35,299 nucleotides of DNA from Candidatus Lambdaproteobacteria bacterium (lineage in GTDB: Bacteria > SAR324 > JACQKK01), in assembly GCA_016204605.1 (NCBI GenBank), contig JACQKK010000154.1, positions 1-35,299 on the forward strand, read 5' to 3'. Made by a program: the position numbers and the translations under genes. How positions within the stretch are numbered: position 1 is the stretch's first letter; each line of letters starts with the position of its first letter. Shown here one piece after another: positions 26,479 to 35,299 of the stretch. The notes below the pieces were generated by a model. It ran no database searches, had not been told where the DNA came from, and saw only the letters and a program-made list of their open reading frames with translations.

Positions 26479-27642
26479 CTAGAACAGCCGCGCGCTGGCC
26501 AGGCGGGCCCCTTCGGCCAGGGCCGCCAGCTTGGCCCACACCACGTCGTCCGCCACCCGGCCGATGCCGGCGGAGGAATCGAAGCCGCAATCGGTGCCGG
26601 CGATCACCCGGCGCGGATCGCCGAGGGCGCGCGCAGCGCGCGCGATGCGCTCGGCCACGACCTCGGGATGCTCGACGTAGTTGGTGGTGGTGTCGATCAC
26701 GCCGGCGACGAGCATGCGGTCGAAGGCGAGCCGCGCGTCGGCGAACAGGTCGATCTCGTGGGCGTGCCGGGGATTGGCGAAGGGCAGGACGAAGCCGCCC
26801 ACCTCGGCCTTCAGCATGGTGGGGAGAATATCGGCGAGGGGCACGTCGAGGTCATGGGGGCCATCGTAGTTGCCCCAGCACGCGTGCAGCCGCACGCGGT
26901 CGCGGGGCACGTTGCCGAGGCTGCGGTTGATCGCCGCGACCACCAGCTCGACGAATCCCAGGAACTCCGCGAGCGGGCGTTCCACGTATGTGGTGTGCCG
27001 TTCCAGCCCGAAATCGGGGCAGTCGATCTGCAGCAGGAAGCCGTGGGCCACGATCGCCTCGTATTCGGTGCGGAGCGCATCGGCCAGCGCATCGATGTAG
27101 CGCGCCTGACTCTCGTAGTGCTCATTCGGCACGGCGGCGGCGATGATGCCCGGCGAGGGCGCCGTGACGAACGCCTCGGCGGTGTCCGGCGCCGCCGCGG
27201 CCAGGATGCGGCGGAAGTCGGCGCACTCCCGCTCGACCGCGGCCCGGTCGAGATACCGGATTTCGCCGACGACCTTCGGCACGTCGAAGCTCGTCACCGC
27301 CCGCTGGCCCGCGACGAACCGCCGGCGCAGCGCCTGGTAGCCGGGGTAGCGGGCGATGTCGCCCGGCGGTGACCGGGTGCCGCGCCCGCCGAAACCGCTC
27401 ATCCGGCGCTGGACATAGAGGAAGAAGGATTCGCGCGGCTGCTCGCCATTGTTGGGGATGTCGATGCCGGCGGCGAGCTGCTTCGGCACGACCCGGCGGG
27501 TGGCCGCCTCGATCTGGGCATCCAGCTCGGCGCCATCCACCGGCTCGCCCCGCGCCCTGCGCGCGAACAGCTCGACGAGCGCGCCCGGCCGCGGCAGGCT
27601 GCCGGTGTGGGTGGTCAGAATGCGAGTTTCGCTCTTCTGCAT
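26479..27642 (-). CDS. MetE-like cobalamin-independent methionine synthase family protein
   Basis: A 387-residue TIM-barrel protein related to the C-terminal catalytic half of MetE, about half its length and lacking the N-terminal barrel. It begins ILTTHTGSLPRP, typical of the family. Expected zinc ligands H253 and C255 (LHACWGN) and C352 (GTDCGFD) are present. The usual glutamate ligand position, found as E in FEAANPRH-like motifs, reads LPFANPRH here (P287), with E280 seven residues earlier. Such short proteins are widespread in soil bacteria and archaea-like lineages and transfer methyl or other groups to thiols, but the substrate is unknown. ATG at 27642 is supported by the conserved N-terminus; its ribosome site is weak. 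The stop is 65 bases from the convergent lyase stop. Confidence 0.85.
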   Translation of the reverse strand: MQKSETRILTTHTGSLPRPGALVELFARRARGEPVDGAELDAQIEAATRRVVPKQLAAGIDIPNNGEQPRESFFLYVQRRMSGFGGRGTRSPPGDIARYPGYQALRRRFVAGQRAVTSFDVPKVVGEIRYLDRAAVERECADFRRILAAAAPDTAEAFVTAPSPGIIAAAVPNEHYESQARYIDALADALRTEYEAIVAHGFLLQIDCPDFGLERHTTYVERPLAEFLGFVELVVAAINRSLGNVPRDRVRLHACWGNYDGPHDLDVPLADILPTMLKAEVGGFVLPFANPRHAHEIDLFADARLAFDRMLVAGVIDTTTNYVEHPEVVAERIARAARALGDPRRVIAGTDCGFDSSAGIGRVADDVVWAKLAALAEGARLASARLF

Positions 27643-27869
27643 GGGGGTGACGCTGCCGTTCAAGAGGGGTGTCGAAGGCAGGGATTCTGGAAGGCATTGG
27701 GCAGGTGGCGGCACGCGCTCCGCAGCCATCGGCGCAGGCGACCGCCGCCCGCGTACCCACCAAGGTCACGGAGCCCGACATCGCCTCCGCCGGCACGGCG
27801 CACCGGGTGGCGCCGGCGCTGGGCGGCAACCGCCCCCCGGCGCCGGGTGCCGCCGACCATGGCCGGCGG

Positions 27870-28361
27870 CTACCGGGCGGCCTTCCCCGCCTGCCACGCG
27901 GCCAGGGATTCGCGGGCCTTGTTCTGGGCGGGGTCCATCGCTTGCTCGTGATTGGGCCGCTTGGCGGTCAGCTCGATCACGTAGCCGTTCGGGTCGCGGA
28001 AGTAGATCGAATCGATGAACTGGTGGTCCGAGATGCCCCGCGTCTCGATCCCCGCCGCCTTGCCCTTCGCCATCATCGGCTTGAGCTGGCTGTGCTCGAC
28101 CTCGAGCGCGATGTGCAGGTCGTAATCGTGCTGAGGCTTGAACTCGAAGGCCATGTCGGGCACCTCGAAGAATGCCAGGCACGAGCCGTCGTCCATCCGG
28201 TAGAAGGAGTGCAGCGCCTTCGTGGTGCGGCCGGTCTTGGTTTCCTTGATCTCGAAGGCGTTGACCAGCTTCAGGCCGAGAAAATCCTCGTAGAACTTCC
28301 GCGTCTCTTCCGAATCGCGGCAGCGGTACGCGTTGTGGTGCAGTCCCTTGAGCATGTTCAT
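27870..28361 (-). CDS. VOC family protein (glyoxalase/dioxygenase fold)
   Basis: A 163-residue vicinal-oxygen-chelate protein. It shows the paired beta-alpha-beta-beta-beta modules: module 1 starts GLHHNAYRCRDSEETRKFYEDFLGLKL, with a putative metal histidine. Module 2 covers DYDLHIALEVEH and FIDSIYFRDPNGYVIELTAK, with a second histidine and a glutamate in the metal positions. The DPNGYVIEL ending is diagnostic of the fold. The function could be an extradiol-type dioxygenase, lyase or resistance protein. ATG at 28361 lies after a purine-rich AGAGGGGGGAA. The glutathione-transferase gene ends 81 bases upstream on the same strand, so they may be cotranscribed. Confidence 0.9.
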   Translation of the reverse strand: MNMLKGLHHNAYRCRDSEETRKFYEDFLGLKLVNAFEIKETKTGRTTKALHSFYRMDDGSCLAFFEVPDMAFEFKPQHDYDLHIALEVEHSQLKPMMAKGKAAGIETRGISDHQFIDSIYFRDPNGYVIELTAKRPNHEQAMDPAQNKARESLAAWQAGKAAR

Positions 28362-28442
28362 TTCCCCCCTCTTCCGGCGTGATGGCCCAGGGCGCCGGGG
28401 GGCCTCTGCCCCGCCCGGCGCGATCCTCTGCGGCAGGGCCGA

Positions 28443-29117
28443 TCAGAGGTGCACGAACGGCTGGCTCTTCACGTTCTCGACCAGGCCGTAGAACACCTCG
28501 TTCACCTTGGGCCAGGTGCGCAGCTTCTTCATGTTGCCGACCCAGCGGGCGACGTTGGGGAACTGGGCGAAGTCGCAATGCACCACCTCGCCCAGCGTCA
28601 GCAGGCCGATGCCGAAGTAGTCGGCGATGGTGATCTCGCTGCCGCACAGGTACGCGTTCTTGGGCCCGATCCAGAAATCGTTCAGGATCTGGAGCCAGCC
28701 CTCGGCGCGTTCCTTGCCCCAGGCGATGGTGCCCGACTGGATCTCGTCCGACGGCCGCTTGTGGTGGGGGAAAATCTGCGGGTAGATCATCCCATAGCCC
28801 CAGTCGCGGTAGAACTGGGTGTTGAACCAGTCCATCATCTCGTTGACCTTGGCCCGCTTCTTCAGGTCCTTCGGGTAGGCCCTGGAGCCGGTCTTCTCGG
28901 CGAGGTACTTGAGGATGGTCGAGCTTTCCGTGAGCCGGAAATCGCCATCGTCCAGCACGGGCACCTGCCGGTTCGGATTGATCGAGATGTACGGCTCCCG
29001 GTGATGCTCGCCGGTGAACAGGTCGATGACCTGCTCGTCCATCGGGATGTTCTCCTCGGCGATGAAGAGCCGGACGGTGCGGCTCGTCATCGAAACCGGG
29101 TGCATGTAGAGCTTCAT
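28443..29117 (-). CDS. Glutathione S-transferase family protein
   Basis: A 224-residue cytosolic glutathione transferase. The thioredoxin-like N-terminal domain has MKLYMHPVSMTSRTVRLF, then INPNRQVPVLDDGDFRLTES with the cis-proline and the ES pair that binds the glutathione gamma-glutamyl group. The helical C-terminal domain includes GSEITIADYFGIGLL, the conserved N-capping box region. The layout is theta-like, with serine/threonine near residues 9-12 as the likely thiol-activating residues. ATG at 29117 follows GGGAGG. With the VOC protein gene downstream it could form a detoxification or ring-opening pair. Confidence 0.92.
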   Translation of the reverse strand: MKLYMHPVSMTSRTVRLFIAEENIPMDEQVIDLFTGEHHREPYISINPNRQVPVLDDGDFRLTESSTILKYLAEKTGSRAYPKDLKKRAKVNEMMDWFNTQFYRDWGYGMIYPQIFPHHKRPSDEIQSGTIAWGKERAEGWLQILNDFWIGPKNAYLCGSEITIADYFGIGLLTLGEVVHCDFAQFPNVARWVGNMKKLRTWPKVNEVFYGLVENVKSQPFVHL

Positions 29118-29855
29118 GGCCTTGCCTCCCCTGATGTGTGTAGGTGCCCCTGGAGCACGCTGCGCCACCCGAAGTGTCCGCGCTGTGCCGATCCGGCCAG
29201 GGCACGCGGCGCCCAGCGCGCCCGCGGCCCTGTTGCTGTCCATGCGATTCGGGAAGACGCCCCGCTGGATTTTCCCCCACTGCGCCTTGAGCAACTGGAG
29301 CGGAGCGTCACCCCTTTGTACCTCGTGGCCGGGAACAATGTAAGTCCAGTTTCCACGTAGTTTCCTGGTTTCCGGGCGGTAATCCCCTGCGTGCGGGGGC
29401 GATACGCGACGGCCCGCGCCATCGAGGCGCGCAGGGCGCCGGTGCGATCAGGAGAAGGAGCGGTGCCCGCCGCTGTCGGTTCCCATGCGCGCGCAAGCCT
29501 GCCCGTACCGGCGTGACGCCTATTGCTCCCCGCCGATGCATGGGCGTAGGCTCCACCTGCCGCTCGACGCGCGGCGTTTCCCGCGCCCCCCCAGGCCACA
29601 GGGGTGGCCATGGGGAATCCGTGCGCCGAACAGGCACGATGCGGGAACCCGGCCCGGAGTCAGTCGTTCCAGCAGTGGCGAAGCCTTATCGGAGCCTGCA
29701 GCAAGGAGGCCCCGCGGCCTGGTGCCATCCCCTCGGGGTCGTCACGGCGACCTTCGGGGAGCAGCGCTGGCCCGGTCGCCGCGGGAGGGCGCAGCGCTCC
29801 GGGGCTCGCAGGCGGCGTTCGCGCGGGCAACACGCCTTCGACGGAGGAAGGAGCC
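29118..29855. other. Long intergenic region with no recognised gene
   Basis: 738 bases between the divergent GST gene and a small barrel protein gene. Several open frames exist on both strands, but their translations are Arg/Pro/Ala-rich with no recognised motif, and they overlap each other. No tRNA, repeat of family A or B, or riboswitch was recognised. It presumably contains the two promoters. Confidence 0.5.
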
Positions 29856-30185
29856 ATGTTCGCAATCATCCGGCGCTACAGAACCACCTCGACGGAAGAA
29901 GTGGTAAGCAAGATCGAGGCGGAGTTCCTCCCCATCATCCGCAATGCCCCGGGTCTCGTCGCGTACTACGTCGTCGACGAGGGCCAGAACGTCCAGTCGT
30001 CGATCAGCATCTTCGAGGACCAGGAGTTCGCGGAGTACTCGAACAAGCTGGCCGCGGCGTGGGTGCGGCAGCATCCCTACGTGCTGCCTGAAACGCCGGA
30101 CATCGCCTCCGGCGAGGTGCTGCTGTACACTACCGCCAGCGGAGCGGCCCACGCCGGGCGATCGGTGGCCCCGCTCAGCCTCTGA
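29856..30185 (+). CDS. Small dimeric alpha/beta-barrel-like protein
   Basis: A 109-residue protein starting FAIIRRYRTTSTEEVVSKIE, with the pattern of a beta-strand, helix and strand (APGLVAYYVVDEGQ), then SSISIFEDQEFAEYSNKLAAAWV. This matches the ferredoxin-like fold of ABM/EthD-type dimeric barrels, often monooxygenases or small-molecule-binding proteins. Catalytic residues are not identifiable. ATG at 29856 is chosen for the strong GGAGGAAGGAG just upstream; longer frames start in low-complexity sequence. Function unknown. Confidence 0.72.
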   Translation: MFAIIRRYRTTSTEEVVSKIEAEFLPIIRNAPGLVAYYVVDEGQNVQSSISIFEDQEFAEYSNKLAAAWVRQHPYVLPETPDIASGEVLLYTTASGAAHAGRSVAPLSL

Positions 30186-30413
30186 CCGGCCGCGGCGCCC
30201 GACCTGGTGCCGGCCAACGCCGCGGGACGGGCGCGGCGGCGCCTTCCCTGAGCGGCGGTGCCGCCCTGCGCCAGGCAAGCCGCGGCCGGCGGCCGGCAGG
30301 GACGATCGTCCGCGCGCAGGCGCCGGGTCGGCCGCCAGGCTCGCACCCCGGTTGCGCCGCGGCTGATGGGGTCAGGGGTCGGCCGCACCGGATGTCGCCC
30401 CAGAGGGGGGGGC

Positions 30414-31054
30414 ATGTCTCCGACAGGGGTCGCCCGAACGAGATGCGGGAGCCTGCCCCAGGCGTCTCCAGGCGCACGGCCATCTGCCCGGCCTGCACCC
30501 TGGGGAGTCGGGATCGGCGCGGCCCTGCTGCTGGGGTACGCCTTGGCGTCCTGCGCCGGGGAGCACCCGGCGGTCCCGGTCGATCCCCGCATCGCCGCCG
30601 GCGCCGCCTGGGTGCTCGGCAATACCGTGGCCGACCTCACCGTCGCCGGCGGCACGATCGCCTCGGTGGGCTACGGCGGGGCCGTGGGACTCTACGAGGT
30701 CGCCTCGGCGATGGTGGTGCCGGTCGGCCACCTGGGCGGGGCGGGGTGGTGCTCAGCTACAAATCCATCACCCACCTCGCCGCCCACAGCGTGCTGGCCG
30801 TGGCCGACGCCTCCTACCTGGTGCTCTCCCTCGAAGGCCCGCGCTGGGTGATCTATGCCGTCAAGGGTAACCTCAGCTCCGGCGAGGAGCTGACGCCCGG
30901 CACGATCCTCGACCTGAAGCGGATGCAGGCCAACGGCGAGGTGTTCTGCAACCTGCCCGTCTCCGACGCCGAGATGAGCGCCGTGGTCGCCTCCGTGCCG
31001 GCAAGCCTGCCAACGGCGAAGGCCGCGCCGGGGAAGGATGAGGGGAAGGAATAG
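30414..31054 (+). pseudogene. Frameshifted lipoprotein gene
   Basis: Two frames together make one plausible protein. The first, from the ATG at 30414 (after a GGGGGG-type ribosome site), carries a hydrophobic stretch and lipobox LASC (C47) and runs through ASVGYGGAVGLYEVAS. The second takes over near 30740 with VVLSYKSITHLAAHSVLAV and ends in a charged tail (KAAPGKDEGKE). The switch lies in GGGCGGGGCGGGG (30735-30746); one additional G would join the frames as GGAGVVLSY. This may be a true mutation or a read error in a G run. The joined product would be about 213 residues, an uncharacterised lipoprotein. Confidence 0.65.
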
Positions 31055-31143
31055 GGAGCGGGGAAGGGGGAGTGAGGCGGGAGAGACGGCGCGGTCGCGG
31101 AACTGACGGCGTAAATATGAGAGCCAGGGGATGCACTGTCGAA

Positions 31144-32028
31144 TCACGTGAGTCGATTTGAACGACTTTTTATCCCGGGTGGGATGAGACCGGTGTTCCT
31201 CCGATCAGGGCGGGATGAATGCAGGGCGCTCCACGTGTGAGTGTCCCACTGCAAAATTGTGCCGTTCATGTAATGATGCAAGTACACACGTGAAAATGGG
31301 CACCGTACCAGACTGGTTGATAGCTCATGGCTTTGGGTCAACTGGACTGGAGAGATTTGTCCAAGGAGCTGCGATAATCCAGTGTCACCTACAATCAAGA
31401 GCCATTTTTCCAAATCTTCAGCCGCCTTCGATTTCAATATCTTGCTGGCTTTCGATTCTACAATTCTTGCTACTTCCTTTGTATCAAAGTCCGGATTCGC
31501 GTAACCAGATATGTTGCAGCTAATTCTGGTACCGGCGAGGCGCCATTGAGGAACTGACGCGCCGAATTCAATGCGGAACAAATGATCCTGCAACACCGGA
31601 AATCGCGCAAGTTGACGTTTTTCTAGCTTCTCAGGGAGATTGCCTGACCCATAGGACAAAAGCAAGTCTTTCAATTCTAATGCAAATCTGTCATGCTCGC
31701 CGATGGGAGGTATTCTAATGGCATGAAATTGCAGAAACACTATGACATCTGAGAGGAATTCGTTTGACAGTTGATACCGAATTCGAGTTCGCAGCTTCTG
31801 CCACGAAGCATCGATACTCCTTTGATTCGCAGTTCTTGGATGTTTTGATTTTGGCGAATGATACTCTGTCACTTCAACAGCTATTCTTCGTTCCGACCAC
31901 GTGAGGAAGAAATCAGGGATCTTGTTGTACGGCCCGTTTTGGATCGAAGGGTAGTTGCATTTGAAGTCTTCAAGAAAGCAGCGCAGCAAGAAACGTTCGC
32001 GTTCCTTCTTGTCTTCTTCCGTTCCCAT
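31144..32028 (-). CDS. Hypothetical protein with PD-(D/E)XK-like segment
   Basis: A 294-residue protein not recognised as a named family. Near the N-terminus KIPDFFLTWSERRIAVEVTE (36-55) has the pattern of a restriction-endonuclease-like core (D39, then E52-x-T54 in place of ExK), followed by a basic stretch. The rest is mixed alpha/beta with no membrane segment. The DNA is visibly AT-richer than everything around it, with different codon use, indicating recent acquisition. ATG at 32028 follows the stop of the ispG-like fragment by eight bases, so it was probably translated downstream of an ispG homologue. Its position beside the HEPN cassette fits a defence-type gene, but the function is unproven. 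Confidence 0.75.
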   Translation of the reverse strand: MGTEEDKKERERFLLRCFLEDFKCNYPSIQNGPYNKIPDFFLTWSERRIAVEVTEYHSPKSKHPRTANQRSIDASWQKLRTRIRYQLSNEFLSDVIVFLQFHAIRIPPIGEHDRFALELKDLLLSYGSGNLPEKLEKRQLARFPVLQDHLFRIEFGASVPQWRLAGTRISCNISGYANPDFDTKEVARIVESKASKILKSKAAEDLEKWLLIVGDTGLSQLLGQISPVQLTQSHELSTSLVRCPFSRVYLHHYMNGTILQWDTHTWSALHSSRPDRRNTGLIPPGIKSRSNRLT

Positions 32029-32036
32029 AGGCTATC

Positions 32037-32128
32037 TCACGCCTCGACCCACCTCCCGTGCTGCTTGATGAGCTCGACCAGCCGCTCGACGGCCTGGTCG
32101 GTGTGGATGCCCTGGGCAAGGGAGCCCG
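32037..32128 (-). pseudogene. Duplicate of the ispG 3' end (remnant)
   Basis: Reading on the minus strand this encodes GSLAQGIHTDQAVERLVELI and then KQHGRWVEA followed by TGA, matching the C-terminus of IspG at 32923-33014. About ten of 85 bases differ, and many of these changes are silent or conservative, so it looks like the 3' end of an ispG from a related lineage rather than a fresh duplication. No start codon or upstream ispG sequence accompanies it; homology ends 10 bases before the HEPN gene stop. Confidence 0.85.
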
Positions 32129-32137
32129 CGGAGTACA

Positions 32138-32503
32138 TCACGGCTGTCGCTCGAACTGCGCCATCAGCTCGTGGCAGAGCGCCAATGCGTTGACCGCATC
32201 TTCACGGTTGATTTCTCGGTCCAGGTCATAGTCCGCCTTTTCCCTCAACACGTAGAGTGCTCGGAGCTTGTCTGCAACATAATGTCCCTCGCCACCCGAT
32301 GCTCGGATTCGCGCAATCAGGACCCCATGCCGCATCCGGTCGCTAACGCGCACGCGCAGGAAAGCACGCCCCTGATGAAAAGCCGCGTAGTAGGCCCGAT
32401 TGATACTCGTGCGGAATAGCGCTTCCGGCGCGACGCCACGAATGCTTTCGCCGGCGGCGAGCCACTCCGCGACATCGAGCAACGCGGCAGACAGGGCGGC
32501 CAT
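32138..32503 (-). CDS. HEPN-domain protein
   Basis: A 121-residue helical protein of the HEPN superfamily, which includes many toxin and defence RNases. The characteristic helix is FRTSINRAYYAAFHQGRAFL (30-49), and a second is LRALYVLREKADYDLD (80-95). An R-x6-H spacing (R36 to H43) is present, but whether it is the catalytic HEPN motif is uncertain. The ATG at 32503 directly follows the TAG of the upstream gene (TAGATG), so the two are translationally coupled. It would be the effector of the pair if this is a toxin-antitoxin or abortive-infection module. Confidence 0.85.
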   Translation of the reverse strand: MAALSAALLDVAEWLAAGESIRGVAPEALFRTSINRAYYAAFHQGRAFLRVRVSDRMRHGVLIARIRASGGEGHYVADKLRALYVLREKADYDLDREINREDAVNALALCHELMAQFERQP

Positions 32504-32854
32504 CTAGTTGAGGTGCCACGTCAGGGCGATCCGGTCCTGATCGCGGTACGGGATGACGCGGCTCCACTTGCGGACAAGGTGGTCGTACTTGGCCTGGAAT
32601 TCGGCAAGCGGGCCGATGAAACGAATCTCGAACGCCACGCCCTCGTCGTCCTCCTCCTCGTAGCCGCCTGTCAGGAAGAGCTCGTAGTCGGCAGTGCCCT
32701 GGAAGACCTCACGGAACAGGTCGACGGTCGCCAATATGGAAGGCAGCAGCTTGCGCGTGCGCAAGAATTCCAACACTTCTGGGCTGGCGTGGAGGGGTTC
32801 CCCGCCGCTGCCGCGCTTGCGTGATACCCGCGCGGGATTACGAGTTGATGGCAT
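32504..32854 (-). CDS. Small protein paired with the HEPN gene
   Basis: A 116-residue protein not recognised. It has a basic N-terminus (PARVSRKRGSGG), then PEVLEFLRTRKLLPSILATV, an acidic loop (GGYEEEDDEG) and FEIRFIGPLAEFQAKYDHLV before a final charged segment. It lacks the GSxxRG motif of MNT nucleotidyltransferases that commonly accompany HEPN proteins. ATG at 32854 is preferred to a TTG four codons earlier because GGAG lies six bases upstream of the ATG. It is the first gene of the cassette; by arrangement it would be the partner or antitoxin. The stop abuts the HEPN start. Confidence 0.75.
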   Translation of the reverse strand: MPSTRNPARVSRKRGSGGEPLHASPEVLEFLRTRKLLPSILATVDLFREVFQGTADYELFLTGGYEEEDDEGVAFEIRFIGPLAEFQAKYDHLVRKWSRVIPYRDQDRIALTWHLN

Positions 32855-32922
32855 GTCTCGCTCCAACGGCGATGGCTTGAAGCATTCCGGTCACCGTCAG
32901 CATACACCGTTTCCGATCTCCC

Positions 32923-34731
<1,809 letters not shown>

Positions 34732-35163
34732 CGCCGCACTCCCACGCGCGCGGGCGGCCGGCCGAGATCCCTGGCCCGCCGCAGCGGCGCGCGCCATGGG
34801 GATCACGGCGGGGACGATGCCCGCTTGCGCAACAGGTTAAAGGAGGCTTCCCGCGAGCACAAGCGCCGGCGCGGGAAGGGCTCGTTTGGAATCAAGCGCC
34901 GTGGCCGGCGGCCTCACCCACCCCGGCCCTCCCTCTCCTGGTGGAGAGGGAGGGACTCTGCAATCGGTAGTCATGGCTCTTTTGAGCCCCTCTCCCCCCG
35001 GAGAGGGGCGCGCCGGCGCCAGCCGGCGGGGGTGAGGCCAACGGGACAACTGCTCCCGCGCGGGTGAGTTTTTCAGTGGTCTCAAATTGGAAAGAACAGA
35101 TTCCTCATTTCATTCGGATTGACAGGGTGTTGTCATTCCGAGCGTAGCGAGGAATTCCTTTTT
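34732..35163. other. Intergenic region between ispG and the group II intron
   Basis: The region holds the ispG promoter area, one family A repeat (34909-35039) and, from 35040, an AT-richer segment. Near 35130-35155 is GTCATTCCGAGCGTAGCGAG, a sequence type common as a dispersed repeat in many bacteria, followed by GGAATTCCTTTTT, a short palindrome plus T run that ends where the intron begins. No coding sequence was recognised. Confidence 0.5.
34909..35039. repeat. Double-hairpin palindromic repeat, family A, copy 3
   Basis: The outer arms CCGGCGGCCTCACCC and GGGGGTGAGGCC are complementary, and inside are two hairpins (CCCTCTCC/GGAGAGGG around 34935 and CCCCTCTCC/GGAGAGGGG around 34988-35008). 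The order and spacing match copies 1 and 2. It lies about 180 bases upstream of ispG, unlike copy 1, which is downstream of fur. Confidence 0.75.
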
Positions 35164-35299
35164 GTGCGCCCAGCATGGGCGCCACCTTGAAGGTGCAAGT
35201 CCTTCGGAGAGCTGGCCACAGCGATCCAAGCGAACCGCAACTGCGGAAGGGCGACCGACCGTGGGGAGGAAGCGGGGAGCGAAACCGCGGGCCGACGTA
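35164..35299 (+). mobile_element. Group II intron, 5' end (truncated by window edge)
   Basis: The sequence begins GTGCG, the conserved group II 5' splice site, in GTGCGCCCAGCATGGGCG, whose CGCCC/GGGCG arms form a first short hairpin. AAGGTGCAAGTCCTTC, GAGCTGGCCACAGCG, CCGACCGTGGGGAGGAAGCG and GAGCGAAACCGC follow, all typical of domain I in a common class of bacterial group II introns. The rest of the ribozyme and any reverse-transcriptase gene lie beyond the window. The exon side ends in a T run after GGAATTCC, resembling the stem-plus-T-run targets used by some bacterial introns. Confidence 0.85.

Noticed and set aside
29485-29907. 140-codon open frame ahead of the small barrel protein
   Set aside because: The translation is Arg/Pro/Ser-rich, overlaps two other frames of the same kind, and the strong ribosome site serves the ATG at 29856 in another frame.
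31151-31171. Possible Rho-independent terminator (AGTCG-loop-CGACT then TTTTT) on the plus strand
   Set aside because: The stem is only five to six base pairs with two A-T pairs, and it lies within the 3' end of the minus-strand gene, so it was not listed as a feature.

Overview
The window comes from a GC-rich, Gram-negative bacterium: it encodes a DUF3187-type outer-membrane protein, lipoproteins with lipoboxes and a periplasmic binding protein. Fur, HtpG, RsgA, glucokinase, biotin synthesis and IspG are chromosomal housekeeping functions. The roughly 600-residue IspG, and a neighbourhood rich in CoA-transferase, crotonase, lone binding protein and cobalamin-independent methionine-synthase-like genes, suggest a deltaproteobacteria-grade or Methylomirabilota/Rokubacteria-like lineage. 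This placement is an inference held with low confidence; no rRNA or tRNA gene was recognised.

Layout. Positions 1-9489 hold fur (-), htpG, a lipoprotein with a DUF3187 outer-membrane partner, rsgA, and a convergent HelD/UvrD-type helicase. At 9721-9780 a fluoride (crcB-type) riboswitch precedes a CPA2-family cation/proton antiporter, followed by a beta-carbonic anhydrase and a convergent glucokinase. A MarR regulator and a methyltransferase diverge from the biotin operon bioB-bioF-bioD-bioA (14486-19152). That operon is interrupted between bioF and bioD by a GxxExxY gene wrapped in its own inverted repeats. Positions 19475-31054 are a catabolic/accessory stretch: tandem CoA-transferase, crotonase-fold enzyme, oligopeptide-type binding protein, fumarase/aspartase-superfamily lyase, MetE-like enzyme, VOC protein, glutathione transferase, a small alpha/beta-barrel protein and a frameshifted lipoprotein gene. 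Positions 31144-34731 are a small accessory island on the 3' side of ispG. It contains an AT-rich gene with a PD-(D/E)XK-like segment, a diverged duplicate of the ispG 3' end, and a two-gene HEPN cassette that looks like a toxin-antitoxin or defence module.

Repeats. There are two interspersed palindromic families with three copies each. One is a double hairpin inside an outer inverted repeat built on CCTCTCC/GGAGAGG and GGGTGAGGCC. The other is a 165-200 bp MITE-like element with terminal inverted repeats whose ends supply or abut the stop codons of neighbouring genes. The right edge cuts into the 5' end of a group II intron beginning at 35164.

How the genes work together. The bio genes encode the four late steps from pimeloyl-ACP to biotin; bioC and bioH functions are not present here. 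The antiporter is probably induced by fluoride. The most notable structures are the ispG-anchored HEPN cassette, the self-flanked GxxExxY gene inside the biotin operon, and the stop-codon-associated MITE family.
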